Shown here: piece after piece, positions 1 to 10,933 of the stretch
Layout of the letters: every line of letters starts with the position of its first letter
Position numbering within the stretch: position 1 is the first letter of the stretch
Assembly: GCA_033439765.1 (NCBI GenBank)
Contig: JAULSN010000004.1
Coordinates: forward strand, 5,094,001 to 5,158,000
Reading direction: 5' to 3'
Source of the DNA: Lasiosphaeria ovina
Lineage: Eukaryota; Ascomycota; Sordariomycetes; Sordariales; Lasiosphaeriaceae
Length of the DNA stretch: 64,000 nt
Made by a program: the position numbers and the translations under genes
Notes under the pieces: model-generated
Told to the model about the DNA's origin: nothing
The model's database searches: none
The model's input: the letters and a program-made list of their open reading frames with translations, nothing else

Positions 1-535
1 ATTCCAATATCGACAGGTCTAGACCAGTTCGGCCCGCAAAACGCTAACAGTCCACTTTCTTGCTTACGGTGGTCTTTATAGTATCTGCTACTATAAGTCG
101 ACAATAACGACAATATAGATCTCCTTTGGCCATGCAAAACCGAAGTTGATTATGGATCGATTGGACTAGCTTCCGATGCCGCATCCTGGATCTCCTCGGT
201 TTCTACGACTTGGAATTCTTTTTCTCCGAGGGTATGAGAGGAGCCCGGATGATAGCCGTATGTGTTTGGCATATCTGCAGCATCTTCTTAATATCTCACC
301 GAATAGTCGCTTGAATCGTATAGCCTCATTTGACCACTCGGCTCTGTAAAGTCTTGCAAAGGAGGACAGGTCGGCCCCGCGACATAAGGTGAACTTGGGT
401 GATAGCCGTTATCCCATGACAACGTGTCTGGCAAGTCCGCATTATATTCTTCATATTGACGCTCCCAAGCCGAATGTCGATCCGAATCGAGTGGCGCTCG
501 CGATTGATGCCTTCGCTCTGTAAAGAAAGTAAAGC
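1..535. other. no supported gene
   Basis: Mixed-composition sequence. Short reading frames exist on the minus strand but show no domain, intron pattern or start context I would trust, and they overlap the better-supported frame that begins at 536. Confidence 0.4.
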
Positions 536-1088
536 ATGACCGCGACACGGGCAGACGTCAACGGTAGTGGCTGGCAGACGACAGGGCTACCATCTCGTTC
601 AGGGTCCACCGTATCAATCCATTCCAGAGGGGGATCCTCAGTAGATTCAACAGGAGATTCTAGCTCCGTGGGTAGTCGACCACGGTTCCTCCAAGTCAAA
701 GATAGGATCCTGAATCGTGTGCGAGAGCTGTCCAAGTTGGGGTCTAAGGGCCGTCGGGCTATGGAAGATTGCGGATTCCGGTTTCACGGTACGTAGAGTG
801 TCGACCTCGAGAATATTACCTTTAACCTAATCAAGATGGACGGCCGGGACGCATGGTACACGGTTCAGGAGGTGGAACCTTACTACTATAGTACTGCGTT
901 CTGGGATGCGAAAGGAAAGGAATTATATAAGATATGGCGTTCCATAGATGGTAGGTGCCTCGGTCCTAATACGGTGTCTAATACGGTGGCTGACATACAA
1001 TGAAATAGGGTTCCGTGTTACGGAGGGCTCTGGTAGTCGATCACGCCACCCGGAATTAGCAGTGCTCGGCGTGCCGGGTGATGTCTAG
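536..1088 (+). pseudogene. broken two-exon gene, unknown family
   Basis: An ATG at 536 opens a frame rich in Ser, Gly and Arg that meets TAG at 794-796. The same frame then stays open through a Tyr/Trp-rich stretch to a canonical intron at 951-1008 (GTAGGT donor, GGCTGAC branch point, ATAG acceptor), and the joined frame continues to TAG at 1086-1088. Splicing that keeps frame on both sides of the intron argues that this was a real gene of about 165 codons. I tested an intron around the 794 stop (GTACGT donor at 789, AAG acceptor at 835), but it shifts frame, so the stop looks genuine. A C-to-T change from CAG, or G-to-A from TGG, would explain it. I do not recognise the family. A short downstream start at 836 is an alternative. 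Confidence 0.45.
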
Positions 1089-1213
1089 AGTGGTCTGTAT
1101 GAGGCTGTATATTACTAGCGTAAATTTACGGCCAAAACCCCCTACAATCCTTTGTGCACCCTACCTTCTTCCTTGCCCAGATACTTCTCCGCGCTATACC
1201 TCTGGGCTACGAT

Positions 1214-1463
1214 AGTGGTGGGAGAAAAAGACTGGACTAGAATGTCCTATGGTGGCGGCGGTGGGAGGGAGAACAAATTGTCCCACGGTGGCGGTGGGAG
1301 AAAAATACTGGACCAAATTGTCCCACGGTGGCGGTGGGAGAAAAGGACTGGACCAAATTGTCCCACGGTGGCGGTGGGAGAAAAAGACTGGACCAAATTG
1401 TCCCACGGTGGCAGTGGGAGAAAAAGACTGGACCAAATTGTCCCACGGTGGAGGTGGGAGAAT
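1214..1463. repeat. 40-bp minisatellite, about 5.5 units
   Basis: Exact 40-bp periodicity: units begin at 1281, 1321, 1361, 1401 and a half unit at 1441, with a degenerate copy from 1214. Each unit contains CCCAC followed about 8 bp later by GTGGG, so every unit can form a small hairpin. Units differ by only one or two bases. The array is open in several frames on both strands, which yields spurious repeat proteins. Confidence 0.92.
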
Positions 1464-1544
1464 TAAGCGGGCTGCCTGGTTTCGGCGGGAGTGGTCTGGG
1501 CTCCTGCAGCACGGAATAGACACAGCCTTGTCTCAGCGCGTCGG

Positions 1545-1699
1545 TCCCCATAATGGTGGTAGGAAAATGGACCGGTTCCCACAATGGTGATGGGAAAATG
1601 GACCAGTTCCCACAATGGTGGTGGGAAAATGAACCGGTTCCCACAATGGTGGTGGGAAAATGGACCAGTTCCCACAATAGTGGTAGGAAAATGAACCAC
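1545..1699. repeat. 31-bp minisatellite, 5 units
   Basis: Five units of exactly 31 bp start at 1545, 1576, 1607, 1638 and 1669. Each has the core TTCCCAC-spacer-GTGGGAA, an inverted repeat like that of the 40-bp array 80 bp upstream but with another linker. The two arrays seem to share an ancestral hairpin core. Confidence 0.9.
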
Positions 1700-2090
1700 G
1701 GCCGGCGGAGCCACCAAGGAACGCCGAGTCTTAGACGACAAGCAAAGCAACGCTCGGAATGGATGCAGTCAAACCTTGTGCTTTTCTTTCCCCAAGATCT
1801 CAATTCATCACAAAGTAGTTGAGCGAAAGGTGGTATTTTGGGAACCGTGGTTGGTGTAGTGGCCAGTTCGTAGTTCTGGATCCGCTTGACTTCACCTGGC
1901 CACTCTCTTACCCGAGCAGGCTCAGGCCAAGTGCTACATACCGCTGGCATAGTTCACAACCCTAGTCGACATTATCGTGGGTCCTCCTCCATCAGACCGA
2001 GGCCGGCTTCGTGGCAAACAGCGTAGCGGTTGGTTAGAATTTCAGAACGGTGTTAGCTGCCTATCAAGTCCGCAACCTCTTCCCCTTTCT

Positions 2091-2097
2091 TATAAAA
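2091..2097 (+). promoter_or_regulatory. TATA box of the 2380 gene
   Basis: TATAAAA lies in a pyrimidine-rich stretch (2075-2270) about 285 bp before the ATG. It is followed by a probable 5'-UTR intron at 2316-2368 (GTAAGT donor, ACTAATAC branch region, CCCCAG acceptor). The arrangement is typical of a fungal RNA polymerase II promoter. The 1700-2090 stretch upstream holds nothing else I can name. Confidence 0.55.
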
Positions 2098-2379
2098 GGC
2101 CGTCCTCTCAAGTCCTCACCCACCCATTCCTTCGTCTACCAACCCAAGGCGCAACGATATAACCTCTCAATTCTCTCCTTTTTGCTTTTGCTGGCCTCTT
2201 TAGCATCTTCTCTCTTAACCCGTACCCCTTTCTTTCGCTTATAGCTTATAAGCTCTCTTTTTCTCAGTCTCGGCGGCAATCTATCAGGAGCGGAACTGCT
2301 CAACCTACGTGCTTGGTAAGTCGAATCCGAAACAAGATAGAACATCCACTAATACGTTACACCCCCAGGCTCGGCCACA

Positions 2380-3117
2380 ATGGAAGCACTCGAACACCTC
2401 GTGGCGAGAATACCCGACTTGCTCAAGCGCCTCGAGGAGCTCGGTGGCCAAGTCGCACAACGCCAAAAGGATTTGGTCCAGCTGATAGAGGCGCAATCAC
2501 AATCTGACCCGGGCGTCACATCAGCAACTAGGCCACTCGGGAATAAGGGATCCCAAGAGTCTCCTAGACCGCGCGATGAGCCGGAAGCACACCCGAGAAA
2601 AGCTACTCCGCAACCAGAGGTAGCCCGGATCATTACCAGCGCAGCTCCCGCCGCCGGACAGCCCGCGCCGGGCAGCCCATTAGAACCTCAGTCACCCTCA
2701 GCCATTGCACGACAAACATGCCAGACCCGCATAGCTGGGAAGGCTCGGGCACGCGCGATGCTACGCAAGCGACAGCGTTCTGACTCGGCCATCAGTGCCG
2801 AGGGGGCCGTACCCAAGCACCGGACGCGGAGCATGATTATTGTTTACTACGATAGCTACGTGCAGCTTTTCTTCGAGGATCTTGTAAAGTTCGTTAGTGC
2901 CAGCCGTAATATGATGCGAAAAGCGAAGATGGACGCCAAGGTGGCGCAGATTAAGCGGCCGGCCGAATTTGAGATGCCCGAGGAGAGTAATGAGGAGGAA
3001 GCAGAGCCCAGCACACCCAGCCCTGCATGCTCGGTTGTCTTCTACACTTGCCGTAACACTACCCCCGGGCCGAAAAAAAGCTTCGCCTCGAAGCTTGACC
3101 CCCCGATATTGTGGTAG
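2380..3117 (+). CDS. repeat-family protein of unknown function, 245 aa
   Basis: Uninterrupted frame with a good start context (CCACAATGG), preceded by a TATA box and a 5'-UTR intron. The first 40 residues are amphipathic and Leu/Glu-rich with coiled-coil character. Residues about 45-115 are Pro/Ser/Ala-rich and disordered. About 120-150 is Arg/Lys-rich (possible nuclear localisation). A folded-looking segment follows (YYDSYVQLFFEDLVKF, then an Arg/Met/Lys-rich helix) before an acidic tail. The helix and acidic tail recall a protein I have seen in many copies in fungal genomes, suggesting a mobile-element or expanded-family origin, but I cannot name it. There is no catalytic motif. The downstream gene lies 176 bp away on the same strand. 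Confidence 0.5.
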   Translation: MEALEHLVARIPDLLKRLEELGGQVAQRQKDLVQLIEAQSQSDPGVTSATRPLGNKGSQESPRPRDEPEAHPRKATPQPEVARIITSAAPAAGQPAPGSPLEPQSPSAIARQTCQTRIAGKARARAMLRKRQRSDSAISAEGAVPKHRTRSMIIVYYDSYVQLFFEDLVKFVSASRNMMRKAKMDAKVAQIKRPAEFEMPEESNEEEAEPSTPSPACSVVFYTCRNTTPGPKKSFASKLDPPILW

Positions 3118-3293
3118 GGAGTAGTGGGTCATACCACTAGACCAGCGACCCGGCGTCGCGTCGTCGTACGTAGCGGGACTCCTTTTACCACGGGTTTGTT
3201 ATCCCATGCGCATGACACCAGTCAGAGTTTGGGCCTAGCCCCGCAAACAATATCAGGGAACCAAGTCCGGGCCGCGACTAAAGCTTATTGACA

Positions 3294-4599
3294 ATGCCGG
3301 CAATAGTCGAGTCAAGTTTCATTTTTCCGCCACAAACTCTCCACTCTATGTCGAGGTATAATAAGATGTACCGCCGCTCCCCTTCCTCTAACTCTCTCAT
3401 TTTTCCTATCTTCACCCTCTTATGGTCTTCATTTGTATTCTCGCACATCTGCCCCCTTTCACTTAATATGCTGGACGAAAAACTGGGTTGGCTACCCGAA
3501 GATAAGCTGGACCCTACGTGCCCTCCTCCTCCTTACGCGTCCTATTTAGGGTCTGGCGACGACTCTGAGAAGAAGAAGCCTCCTTCCGCATTGCACGCGG
3601 TCCAGCGTAACGCCACAGAAGCCCAACAACAGGGAAAGGGTAGCAAGGGTCGCACCAGCATCTGGGGACGGGTGCTATGCCGAATCATCTCAGGGGTCTC
3701 ACGACATCCCAAGAACGAGATATCTCCAACAACCGCCACCGCCGCCGCCGTAGCAGTAGCAGCTGCTGCTGCTGCTGTTAAAAGGGATGGACAGCCTAAC
3801 GTCAGCGAAGGCCTTCCGAGATGGGTTGGACATAACGGCATGACATGTGGCCACGGCGCCATATCGACTAAGCGAAAATTACCCCTGACGCCTCCCCCTT
3901 GCGCTGATCGCTACTCATTCGACGTTCTGTTTTGCCCCCCACCACAGCCATTCGCATCCGAGGGTGCCCGCTGGCAGCAGGCCCGAATATGTTTCTCGTC
4001 TAACGACCTCTCGAAGCTCCGGGGATCTATCCCGTGGCGGGCGAATCTTGATAGCTGCTGCTATATGGATAGGATCTGCTTTGTGAATTATCCCTACCCC
4101 GCCCCATTCTTCTTGGATGGGCCCTCGGAAAAGATCAAGGCGTACAATTATACGCCTTGTGGTGGTACGTCGGTTGGCGGGCATACCTATGAGCGTACTA
4201 TCGGACTCGGCCTATTATACGACCGGACCGACTGGGCGTATTGGTCCTTTACTCTGTCGCTTACAAGTCGAGACGGCGCCTGGCTCGCCGGCTTATCCCG
4301 CGCCGATGCTGCTGCTATTACCGGCCTCGATTCAGCAATCAGGTGAGTGATTAGGTCTTCCTTTTGAAAGTATCAGCCCCTAACAAGCGTAACAAAGAGT
4401 CATTGGTTGGGTTCACCCAGAACCAGATTCCATCAACGACTCAAAGGTATTCTACGTCAAGACCCTGAACCACCCATGGCTGGAGGCTACAGATCTAAGC
4501 CACGGACAACCACAATTCCCTTTGGACGTATCCCATCATATGGAAATGCGTCAGCTCATGGATGAGACCATCGAGAGGTTCATTCAAGGCGGCGATTAA
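3294..4599 (+). CDS. hypothetical protein, two exons, about 416 aa
   Basis: Exon 1 is 3294-4342 and exon 2 is 4398-4599. The intron (GTGAGT at 4343, AAAG acceptor at 4397) joins an Arg codon in phase 2 and the frame runs to TAA. The N-terminus has a hydrophobic stretch (residues about 40-60) that could be a membrane anchor or an artefact of choosing the first ATG; a Met near 3471 is an alternative start. Residues about 145-165 are an Ala/Val run encoded by GCC/GCT triplets. The C-terminal 150 residues are aromatic-rich and look folded, with repeated Cys. I recognise no family. No in-frame stops interrupt it, unlike the relics nearby, so it may be functional. Confidence 0.5.
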
Positions 4600-5689
4600 C
4601 GGTTAGCAGAGGGGAATAGCCATCTTATTAGTTATTGAAATTATAAAAATATTCCCAGCCAGGGCGAGCCACCAGCGCGAAAGCAAAGTCCACAAAAATT
4701 ATTACCCCCGCCACAGCCCCCCCACCCACCCACCAGCCGAGCGCCTAACTCCAGCCTAATATTCATCAGTCACTGTCGTAACAAGAGGGATATATTATAG
4801 CGGGATCCTGAGACTTACCGAGCACCGAGAACGCCACGGCAACCAGCGCGGACCACCCCGTAACTCCCTGCCGATACAATAACCACCGCTTTCTCCACAG
4901 CCGGCGGTCCACACCCCCCTTTGTCCCCCCCCCCAGCGCGACGACCCCCTCCCTAGCATCGGATCCGATCAGTATATAACCTTGATATCAGACAGATGAT
5001 CTTGACACCAGAACATGACATCAGACAGACGAGGGAGGGCACAATTGGTTCGGGCGACTCACAGAGCAGCGGGGTCGGCTGGGGCCAAGGGACAGAGGTG
5101 AGTGTCCCCGCACAAGCACCGGGAGAAATGCGGCTGGTCGGCATCGCCGAGAGCTTTGGCGGCGGCGACGGCAGCGGCGACGGCGGCAGCAGCGGCGGCT
5201 TCGTCTGCGGCGGCGGTGGTGGCGGACTGCATGATGAATTTTTTTTTTTTTTGGATGAAAAAAACTTTTATTCGAATGAAATTTTTTTTTTCCAGAAATG
5301 AGATGAACGGGCGAGGAGAGGAATGGGAGATCGGGCGGGGAAACCAGAATATTTAAGGTAGCCCACCCGACGAGCCTGTACAGCAAAAACTCGACAGAAA
5401 CGACTCTCGACGGCAATAACGATCTTAACAATAACGATACACTATTTAGCGGCAACAGCAATATGGCAATAACGCCACTCCATAGCAAGACTAGCACCGA
5501 CAGTAGCAGAACGGGCAATATTAACAAGAGCGACTGTCTTGCTACTACCCGGCGGCCCAGTAATACGGAGGACCGTCCCCCCCCATTTAAGATTCCCAAT
5601 AAGGAGTTTCCACTAGCTGTTCAAGCGGCAGGAACTGGGCAGTAGCATCGCTGCACACCAGTGCAGTCCTTATCTCAGCGAGCTCAGAC
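4600..5689. other. intergenic, low complexity
   Basis: C-rich stretches (4715-4735, 4925-4935), a GGC-triplet microsatellite at about 5155-5225, and T and A runs at 5229-5295. Reading frames here are products of these repeats. I see no gene. Confidence 0.6.
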
Positions 5690-5745
5690 CAGTACTATGG
5701 CTCAAAGAGGCAGTAGCAGCCACGCGTTGCTCCAGAGACTGGGCC

Positions 5746-6221
5746 TTGATGACTCGGACTCACAACTTACCGGGCTCGGCACTACTCCTGAACCCCCTAC
5801 TTCTCCGGTCCGGGGACCTTCTCCTGACCTACTTGATGCCTTTGAAGACGATGACGGCATTCAGGGGACAGGTCGGCACCGTTGACATCGCCCACAGGCT
5901 ACAGGGCCGTAAGGCAAAAAGGATCACCATGACCGACCTGTAGGAGCTTCAGGCACAAGTTGAACGGTTGGACCTAGAAGGAAGGGAGTCTGAGTGAGGC
6001 AGAGAGAGCCGCAGGAAGGAATACGAGGCTATGAGGGCTTCAGGACTCTAAGAAAGGAAGGCAGGGAGGTTGACGAACGCACGAAAGGCAAGGGCAAGGT
6101 GGCAGGGCAGCGAAAGGCTGAGGTCAGCGGGGCTCAACACCAAAAAAATCATCACCACTCCTTGTTTGGGGCATATTCAGGGCTTCAGGTCTGGCCTGTC
6201 AGGCAGACCTGAGGGGGGTGT
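5746..6221 (+). pseudogene. pogo-like transposase C-terminal relic
   Basis: One frame, crossing stops at 5941 (TAG), 5995 (TGA) and 6049 (TAA), encodes an Arg/Lys/Glu-rich coiled coil (ELQAQVERLDLEGRE, then ESRRKEYEAM). It matches in style the C-terminal tail of fungal pogo/Fot-type DDE transposases. All three stops could arise by C-to-T from CAG, CGA and CAA, which fits RIP. The catalytic domain is absent. The sequence after 6221 (purine run, then TGTTGCG) may be the element end, but no partner repeat was found. Confidence 0.5.
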
Positions 6222-7228
6222 GTTGCGTAACTAGGCCCAACTGGGCTACGTGTTCTACAAGCGAGGATCCAAGCCAACACAGGCCTAGCGCTCAAAATGG
6301 CGAGTTTTCCACGGCATATTCCGCACATCTTTTATTGGGTGCATCTCATTTACGGCAGGGCGTGCGGGGTAGCAAATGCCGTTTCTTAAAAACAAAACGG
6401 CGAGGAATAAGCTAAACTCAAAACGGAATCCGTTTTATCATCCGTTCAGTAGTCGTGACCTGATTGGGTGCATCCAATTAATAGTGGGCCCACGACTCCT
6501 GTAACTACAGAATTCTTCTGACTCCGGTAACTAAGATTGCCCTCATTGGCTTGTCTATAGGAGAGCGGACGGGATCCCGAATTTTCCAATGGGTATGGTC
6601 GTATGTGGCAGATACAAGAAGCAAGCTGCTCTATATTGGAATGCTGTCGCTGTGGTGCGCAATGCACCATTCCTGCACAAGATGTCAGCTAAATCTATTA
6701 GTGTAGTACGAGCAATCTTTTGCTTCGTGCTCACCAGTAGCAGCTGTGCTAATTTATCATCGTATTTTACTTCGCCTAGAGCAGCAGCCCAGAAAGAGGC
6801 CCACTAATATCTAAACGTCCACTTGTCTCAGATCATGCCTTTCGCTCTCTTGAGCATATACTCGCTTCATAATTATAACCTCTGGTTCTTCTTATTAAGC
6901 CTTTCCCAGTCACCCTTGCAGCAAAGCAAGTCTACATATTAGCACTGGGACAGGTTGTATATTTTAATGTTTTAGTTTAAATTGAAATAACGTCCCTGAC
7001 TAAGATACGAAGCACTCAGTATATCACGATAGAATCCCCCAATTAGAAGCGGCGTCCTTCTCAGTAGCTCCCACAGGAAAGAAAAAGGGCAGCCCAACAT
7101 ATCAAATCGTCTTCATAAAGATTGAAGCCCAGAAAATAGAAGGGAGAACAGGGGGCCGTAAAAGGAAAGTCGAGGTCAGAGAGGTTCAACATACAAAAAA
7201 GGTGACGCAGCATGCTCGAAAAAAAATC
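6222..7228. other. intergenic
   Basis: No gene seen. The first 200 bp may be the non-coding end of the pogo-like relic. From about 6950 the sequence probably serves as 3' UTR and terminator of the minus-strand zinc-finger gene ending at 7229. Confidence 0.45.
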
Positions 7229-8331
7229 TCACTTGGCCAGCTCGTGCTTGCTCCTCAGGTGGCGGATAAGGTTGTCGCGTCGCGTGAATGTCCTCGCGCA
7301 CAGGTCGCAGGGGAACTCCTCTAACATGCCGAGTTCCCGGGCGATATCTTTGTGTTTTGCCCGGATGTGCTTCTTCAACTCGCGCGTGTAGGTGGACCCG
7401 AGGCTGCAATAGGCGCACTTCACGGGCCTTTTGATCTTTCGTAGCTCTCGCCTTTGATAGCCCCGGCGTCGTTAGTATTTTCTTCTTTTCTTTCTGTTCA
7501 GCTGGGAGGGGCATGGCACAAAACGTACGCTGGAATCTTCTTGCAGCGGCCTTGTTGGACGCGTGGTAGGTATTTGGGTCGAGACCTGGGCTGAGGTCGT
7601 GGGCTTGGCTCTGACGGCAAAGGTGGCGATGATGACACAGGGTCGCGAGGTGCCAGGGCACGGTACCGGTCGAGATTTACAGTTCCGGAGTTTGGGTCCA
7701 TCAGATTGCAGGGGGAACTGAGCGCCGTGGGCGGCGTGAATGGAAGGAGCGTTGCCCCTGGAGAATTGTTCCAATTCTCGGTGCCTGAGGAGCTAGTGGG
7801 CATAGATCCTACCCAGGATGGTGTCCCGGTGGTGTCGCTCGCCATGTCAGGGATTACCTGTGTAAAATCAATACCCAGAAGGAGATCGGACCCTGCAAGT
7901 GGCGTGCCCGGGAATACCGGAGCCTCTGGAGAAGTGCCCCAATTCTCGGTGCCTGCTGATGAGCTAGTGGTGAATGTAAACTCCCTCCAGGACGGCGTCT
8001 GACTGTTAGCATCTCCCATCAGTACCAGGCCGAAAGGCTCCTGCATTGTCTGCACAAAACCGGGGTTGACAGAAAAGTCCAAGGTCCATGGGGGGAAATG
8101 TTGACCAAGGGCTGCCGGAGGGCTGCCAAGAGATAGGTCGGCAGGAACGCTGACGAAGGAGACGTCTTGTAGCTGCCCGGATAACCCTGAACCGCCAAGT
8201 AATGCCTCGAATAAGTAGGGGCGGTCTAGGTCGTCCGGATCGGGTGTGAGGCTTTCAAAGCCATCGTCGTTTGTGAGAAATTCGAGCCACTCAAGCCCAA
8301 AGTCATTGACTAAAACTTCTTCGTCGGCCAT
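7229..8331 (-). CDS. C2H2 zinc-finger regulator, 341 aa
   Basis: Exon 1 is 8331-7529 and exon 2 is 7451-7229. The intron 7452-7528 has GTACGT, an ACTAACG branch point and CAAAG, and joins an Ala codon in phase 2. Residues 1 to about 240 are acidic and Ser/Thr/Pro-rich with aromatic clusters, resembling an activation region. A short Arg/Lys-rich linker follows, then two adjacent zinc fingers at the extreme C-terminus. The first begins CAYC and ends HIRAKH; the second begins CDLC and ends HLRSKH. Two C-terminal fingers of this kind are common in fungal DNA-binding proteins, so a nuclear role in transcription is inferred. The target is unknown. No damage is visible. Confidence 0.75.
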
Positions 8332-8967
8332 TGTTGTTGATCTCTCGGAACAGCGGAGACAGTCTCTTGTCCCGAGCTGTTCGTGGAGGGCGAAAGGCGT
8401 GATATGTATGGTGTAAGTTTGCTGTGGGTTTGGGCTTTTGTTTGAAGCTGTTGTTGTTGCAGTTGATGATTAGATCGCAAGGGGACCTTTTTCCGACACT
8501 ATCCAGGTCGGACAATCTGCTAAAACAAAGATTGTTAGACTGAGGCGACGGATGCTCATTTGGTTGGCAACATACCCCATCACGTGTGTGTTTCTAGCGA
8601 ATATTCCAACACCATCTTCCCGTTGCTCCATTCCCTCGACCAATACCCAAAGATACCGTCTGCTGCACCGGCTATGAAAGGCGGTTTACTCTGTTTTTCC
8701 GCCTTCCCAGTGGCGTCGACAGGGAAATGTGCAGTTGTCAAGACTCTTATTGCTGATGGCAGACAATATTCATTGAACCGTGTACGTCGCCCTGAAGCCA
8801 CCGGAGCCGAGCAACAGTAGTGCCCCAGATGATTGCGAAGCCGATAGGAAGGAGGGGCTGGGAAGAGCGAATAGCAAATTGTCAGTGACTGGGCCGGGAA
8901 CGCGAATCGAGATTAACTCACACATTGTTTCAGCATCCCAGACTGGCAAGGAAGGCCAGAAGCTCGG
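8332..8967. other. intergenic, probable promoter region
   Basis: Upstream region of the minus-strand zinc-finger gene. Only spurious frames are present. Confidence 0.4.
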
Positions 8968-9086
8968 TTCACATAGGGATAAACATCGCGCGAATGGGAA
9001 GGAACCCGAGGTTGGCGGTTGATGCGCATGTTCCAGGCGTTGGTCGCAACGGCCTGTTCCCCATTCGCGCGATGTTCATGCCTATG
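8968..9086. repeat. inverted repeat 1 (27-bp arms)
   Basis: Arms at 8972-8998 and 9060-9086 are complementary at 25 of 27 positions around a CGCGCGA core, with weaker pairing extending to 8968. The loop is about 61 bp. Confidence 0.8.
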
Positions 9087-9111
9087 CGAAGAGCCAGCAT
9101 CCACCACCCGA

Positions 9112-9209
9112 GGACAACGATGCCCGGAAGCATTGCTGGCATGTGTGCGCGCGAAGCCAGTGCACACATGTGTCGTATCCAGCAGCAATGCTTCCGGGCA
9201 TCCCTGTCC
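9112..9209. repeat. inverted repeat 2 (27-bp arms, inner stem)
   Basis: Arms at 9119-9138 and 9183-9202 pair perfectly over 20 bp, and extend to 9112 and 9209 with two mismatches. Inside, CATGTGTGC and GCACACATG form a second stem separated from the first by an asymmetric bulge. Confidence 0.85.
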
Positions 9210-10404
9210 TCCCTCCGCGCGAAAAGAATGTAGAGTTTTGAAGAGAAGTGTGTAAAGAAGATGGAGAAAAAAGAAAAACAAGGTTTGATGTGTTGAGAGA
9301 GTGTCGGGTTTTAAAGTGATTGTGACCCCTCACAAGGATACAAAAATGTGACCCGGCCAGATATAGTTGGATTCGTCGACGTGCAAGTACTGCGTGGGTA
9401 TACCCCGGTGCGACCCTTGATTGGAGTTCTGGGAGGCGCACCAAAACTCGTTCGTTTTCGGCCGGCTTCCATCTCTTGCTGGGCGCTGCCAAAGAGATTC
9501 CGTCATTGGACGATCTCCAGCAGCGACATGTGCTATTCGACAAACATGCATTAGAGAAGGCGCGACCTCAACCATTCACGGCCGGGAGGACTACGGAACA
9601 AGCCAATCACGATGGCGGCATCTACCAAGGCGCAACGCCTGAGGTTGGAGACTTCCCTCGGCAGTTCAGTTCCTGTACTGAAGTTCGGAGAAAGTGCCAC
9701 ATCTAATTGGCCAAGATTTGAAGCACAGAACAGGCAGTAACTTCCTATGCACGGAAATCCCCTAAACTAATATTAATTAACGAGCATTCGACCTAGGAAG
9801 AAACAATGCTAAAGAGTTTCGCACAATGCAGAACCTGTCAAGCATGAAGAAATCAACGGCCGATTCAGGGGGAAAGACGCTGTGAGTCTCGTCTATGAAA
9901 GGTGTCGAACCGAAATCGCAAGGTGAAAAGCAGACACGATGCTAGGTAAACCAAAAGGAGTGAAGTGAGATCCAAAACAAGTAATGTAACCCCGTTACTC
10001 CTCCATGTCGCGACCCAATGCCCCTTGTGAACCCCCCCCCCCCCATCCATGATCCGCCAGAAACTCCATCCCGTAACACCAGTCCCCCGCACCGAGTTGT
10101 AATGCGAAACAATGACCAGCAAGGCAGCAAGCTGATCAGCTAGCCGCGTGCGCCGTTGGGCCAGCCGATGACGTGTTTTCTTTCCCCCTTCGCGATTTCC
10201 TGAATGAAACAATGCCTTGACTCCATTTATCCCTCCCAGACGGGGCCTCAACAAAGGAAAACCAGAGCCGAAATGTAAGAAAACGAAGTTTGGAAAAAGC
10301 AAAATGGCCAGGGGAAAGAAATCGACACAAGGAACACAGAATATATCTGGCTTCAGCGGCGAGTGCGGCCGCACAGCAGCACTACTTAGCTGAGCGATTG
10401 ATTA
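9210..10404. other. intergenic
   Basis: No supported gene. A C run lies at 10028-10040. The last part is probably 3' UTR of the minus-strand gene ending at 10405. Confidence 0.45.
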
Positions 10405-10933
10405 TCAAGAACTACCAGAACCACCCTTCTAGAGACACGAAAAGGAATGGTCAGTACCAGATCCACATACAAACACATTGAGGGTTTCTTACAGGGTAAG
10501 ACGGGTAGCCGCTGCTACCAGACTTGTCGCCCGAGTCGCCCGACGAGGACGAGCTCTGGCCGCCAAAGACGACGCTGGGCTTGACGATGCCAATGGGCGA
10601 CGAGTACTTGAGGAGCGAGTCCCAGTCGATGGACGTGTCCGAGGGCGGGCTGGGCTTGCTGTCCGACATCTTGGAAGGCGACGGGGGCTTTTGCTGGTCT
10701 GTGTCGTTGTTGTTCGTGCTGGTTGTGGCGGCGGACGTTGGCGTGTTGGAGGTGGCAACAAAGCGGCTGTTCAAGTAAAGCGAGAAGAGGTAGTCGGCGT
10801 GGGTTTGCTGCTGCTGGTCGTCCTTGCTGGGCGGATTGGCTGGGTTGTCTGGAGTGTTTGGATTGCTGCCGGGCTGTTGAGAGTCTTGTTGCTTGTCTGG
10901 CATTTTGTCTTTGGATTCGAGGTTTGCGGACAT
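10405..10933 (-). CDS. small disordered protein, 154 aa
   Basis: Exon 1 is 10933-10493 and exon 2 is 10428-10405. The intron 10429-10492 (GTAAGA, TACTGACC branch point, CTCTAG) adds eight codons with the stop, giving a Gly/Ser tail. Without splicing, the frame would end in an unlikely Cys/Met/Trp tail. The protein is Gln/Asn/Pro/Ser-rich with two short hydrophobic islands, one beginning DYLFSLYLNSRF (about residue 47) and one beginning DWDSLLKYSSPIGIVKP (about residue 102). These look like conserved short linear motifs in a disordered protein. I cannot assign a function. Almost 5 kb without a gene lies upstream, suggesting a long regulatory region. Confidence 0.6.

Noticed and set aside
788..835. 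Intron removing the TAG at 794
   Set aside because: Donor and acceptor look plausible, but splicing shifts the downstream frame to an early stop.
1152..1950. Repetitive proteins encoded across the minisatellites on both strands
   Set aside because: Open frames result from the 40- and 31-bp periodicity; no start context or non-repeat domain supports them.
6222..6430. 3' LTR start after a polypurine tract (GAGGGGGGTG then TGTTGCG)
   Set aside because: The preceding coding relic looks like a pogo transposase, not a retroelement, and no matching 5' LTR is present.
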